The position numbers were made by a program, and so were the translations under genes. DNA of 6,275 nucleotides from Marinilabiliales bacterium (GTDB lineage: Bacteria; Bacteroidota; Bacteroidia; Bacteroidales; UBA12077). The notes beneath the pieces are model-generated. The model worked only from the letters and a program-made list of their open reading frames with translations. It searched no databases and was not told where the DNA came from. The stretch lies in assembly GCA_002869305.1 (NCBI GenBank), contig PKTC01000525.1:1-6275 (forward strand). The letters are read 5' to 3'. Positions 6,161 to 6,275 of the stretch are shown here, piece by piece (within the stretch, counting starts at the first letter, position 1; the number at the start of each line of letters is the position of its first letter).

Positions 6161-6275
6161 ATGACTTCGGATAGATACAAAGAATTGTTTAGGGAGAAAA
6201 AGTGTTGTGTAATAATTCCAACTTATAATAATCATCAAACTATAGAGAAAGTAATCAAGGATGTTCTTGAGTATA
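6161..6275 (+). CDS. Family 2 glycosyltransferase, N-terminal start (3' end outside window)
   Basis: Only the first 38 codons are present. After a short polar leader (MTSDRYKELFREKK) comes CCVIIPTYNNHQTIEKVIKDVLEY (15-38), the first beta strand and helix of a GT-A fold transferase: hydrophobic strand, then the PTYNN motif that binds the nucleotide sugar, then a helix. This is typical of dolichol-phosphate-mannose-synthase-like family 2 enzymes. The DxD metal site and any fused domain lie beyond the window. The gene begins 12 bases after the dehydratase stop, with a purine-rich AGGAAG at 6154-6159 that sits very close to the ATG. In Bacteroidota polyene-type clusters a glycosyltransferase, often with an acyltransferase partner, follows the dehydratase. 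Its likely role is to build the acceptor to which the acyl product is attached, which is inference. Confidence 0.87.
   Translation, partial: MTSDRYKELFREKKCCVIIPTYNNHQTIEKVIKDVLEY

Overview
The window is a tightly packed run of genes, all on the + strand, from a low-GC bacterium. It is most likely a member of the Bacteroidota: the DNA is AT-rich, there are few Shine-Dalgarno-like sites, and the gene set matches the aryl-polyene/flexirubin (APE) type of fatty-acid-like pigment cluster known from that phylum. The taxonomy is inferred from gene content and style. No rRNA or other marker gene is present.

Layout, left to right: (1) the 3' part of a ketosynthase (KS), cut by the window edge; (2) a 209-residue KS-like 'half protein' that ends before the catalytic histidines; (3) an acyl carrier protein (ACP); (4) a complete FabF-like KS with an intact Cys-His-His triad; (5) a KS-like partner without the catalytic Cys, resembling a chain-length factor; (6) a membrane-anchored NodB-type polysaccharide deacetylase; (7) a periplasmic LolA-like protein with a signal peptide; (8) a predicted lipoprotein; (9) a small FabZ/ApeI-like hot-dog dehydratase; (10) the first 38 codons of a family 2 glycosyltransferase, cut by the right edge. 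Gaps are 0 to 23 bases and three junctions overlap (3659-3662, 4413-4420, 5041-5051). This points to one operon, with neither its promoter nor its end in view.

How the genes probably work together: the ACP carries a growing chain, the KS (4) with its inactive partner (5) extends it, the second KS (1) may start or finish it, and the dehydratase (9) forms the double bonds of a polyene. The ketoreductase and any aryl-precursor enzymes must lie outside the window. The LolA-like protein and the lipoprotein look like a dedicated pair for moving the lipid-like product, or something it is attached to, to the outer membrane. The deacetylase and glycosyltransferase suggest that a sugar-containing acceptor is built or modified along the way.

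The most unusual item is an 84-bp double-hairpin repeat (5072-5155) that lies inside the coding sequence of the lipoprotein, within its signal peptide. It is exactly 28 codons long and keeps the frame open. Removing it on paper restores an ordinary lipoprotein signal peptide. Other points of interest are the KS half-protein with Gln at the aligned active-site Cys position and the dehydratase with Gln in place of the usual catalytic Glu. The overall cluster type is known, so the novelty lies in these details.
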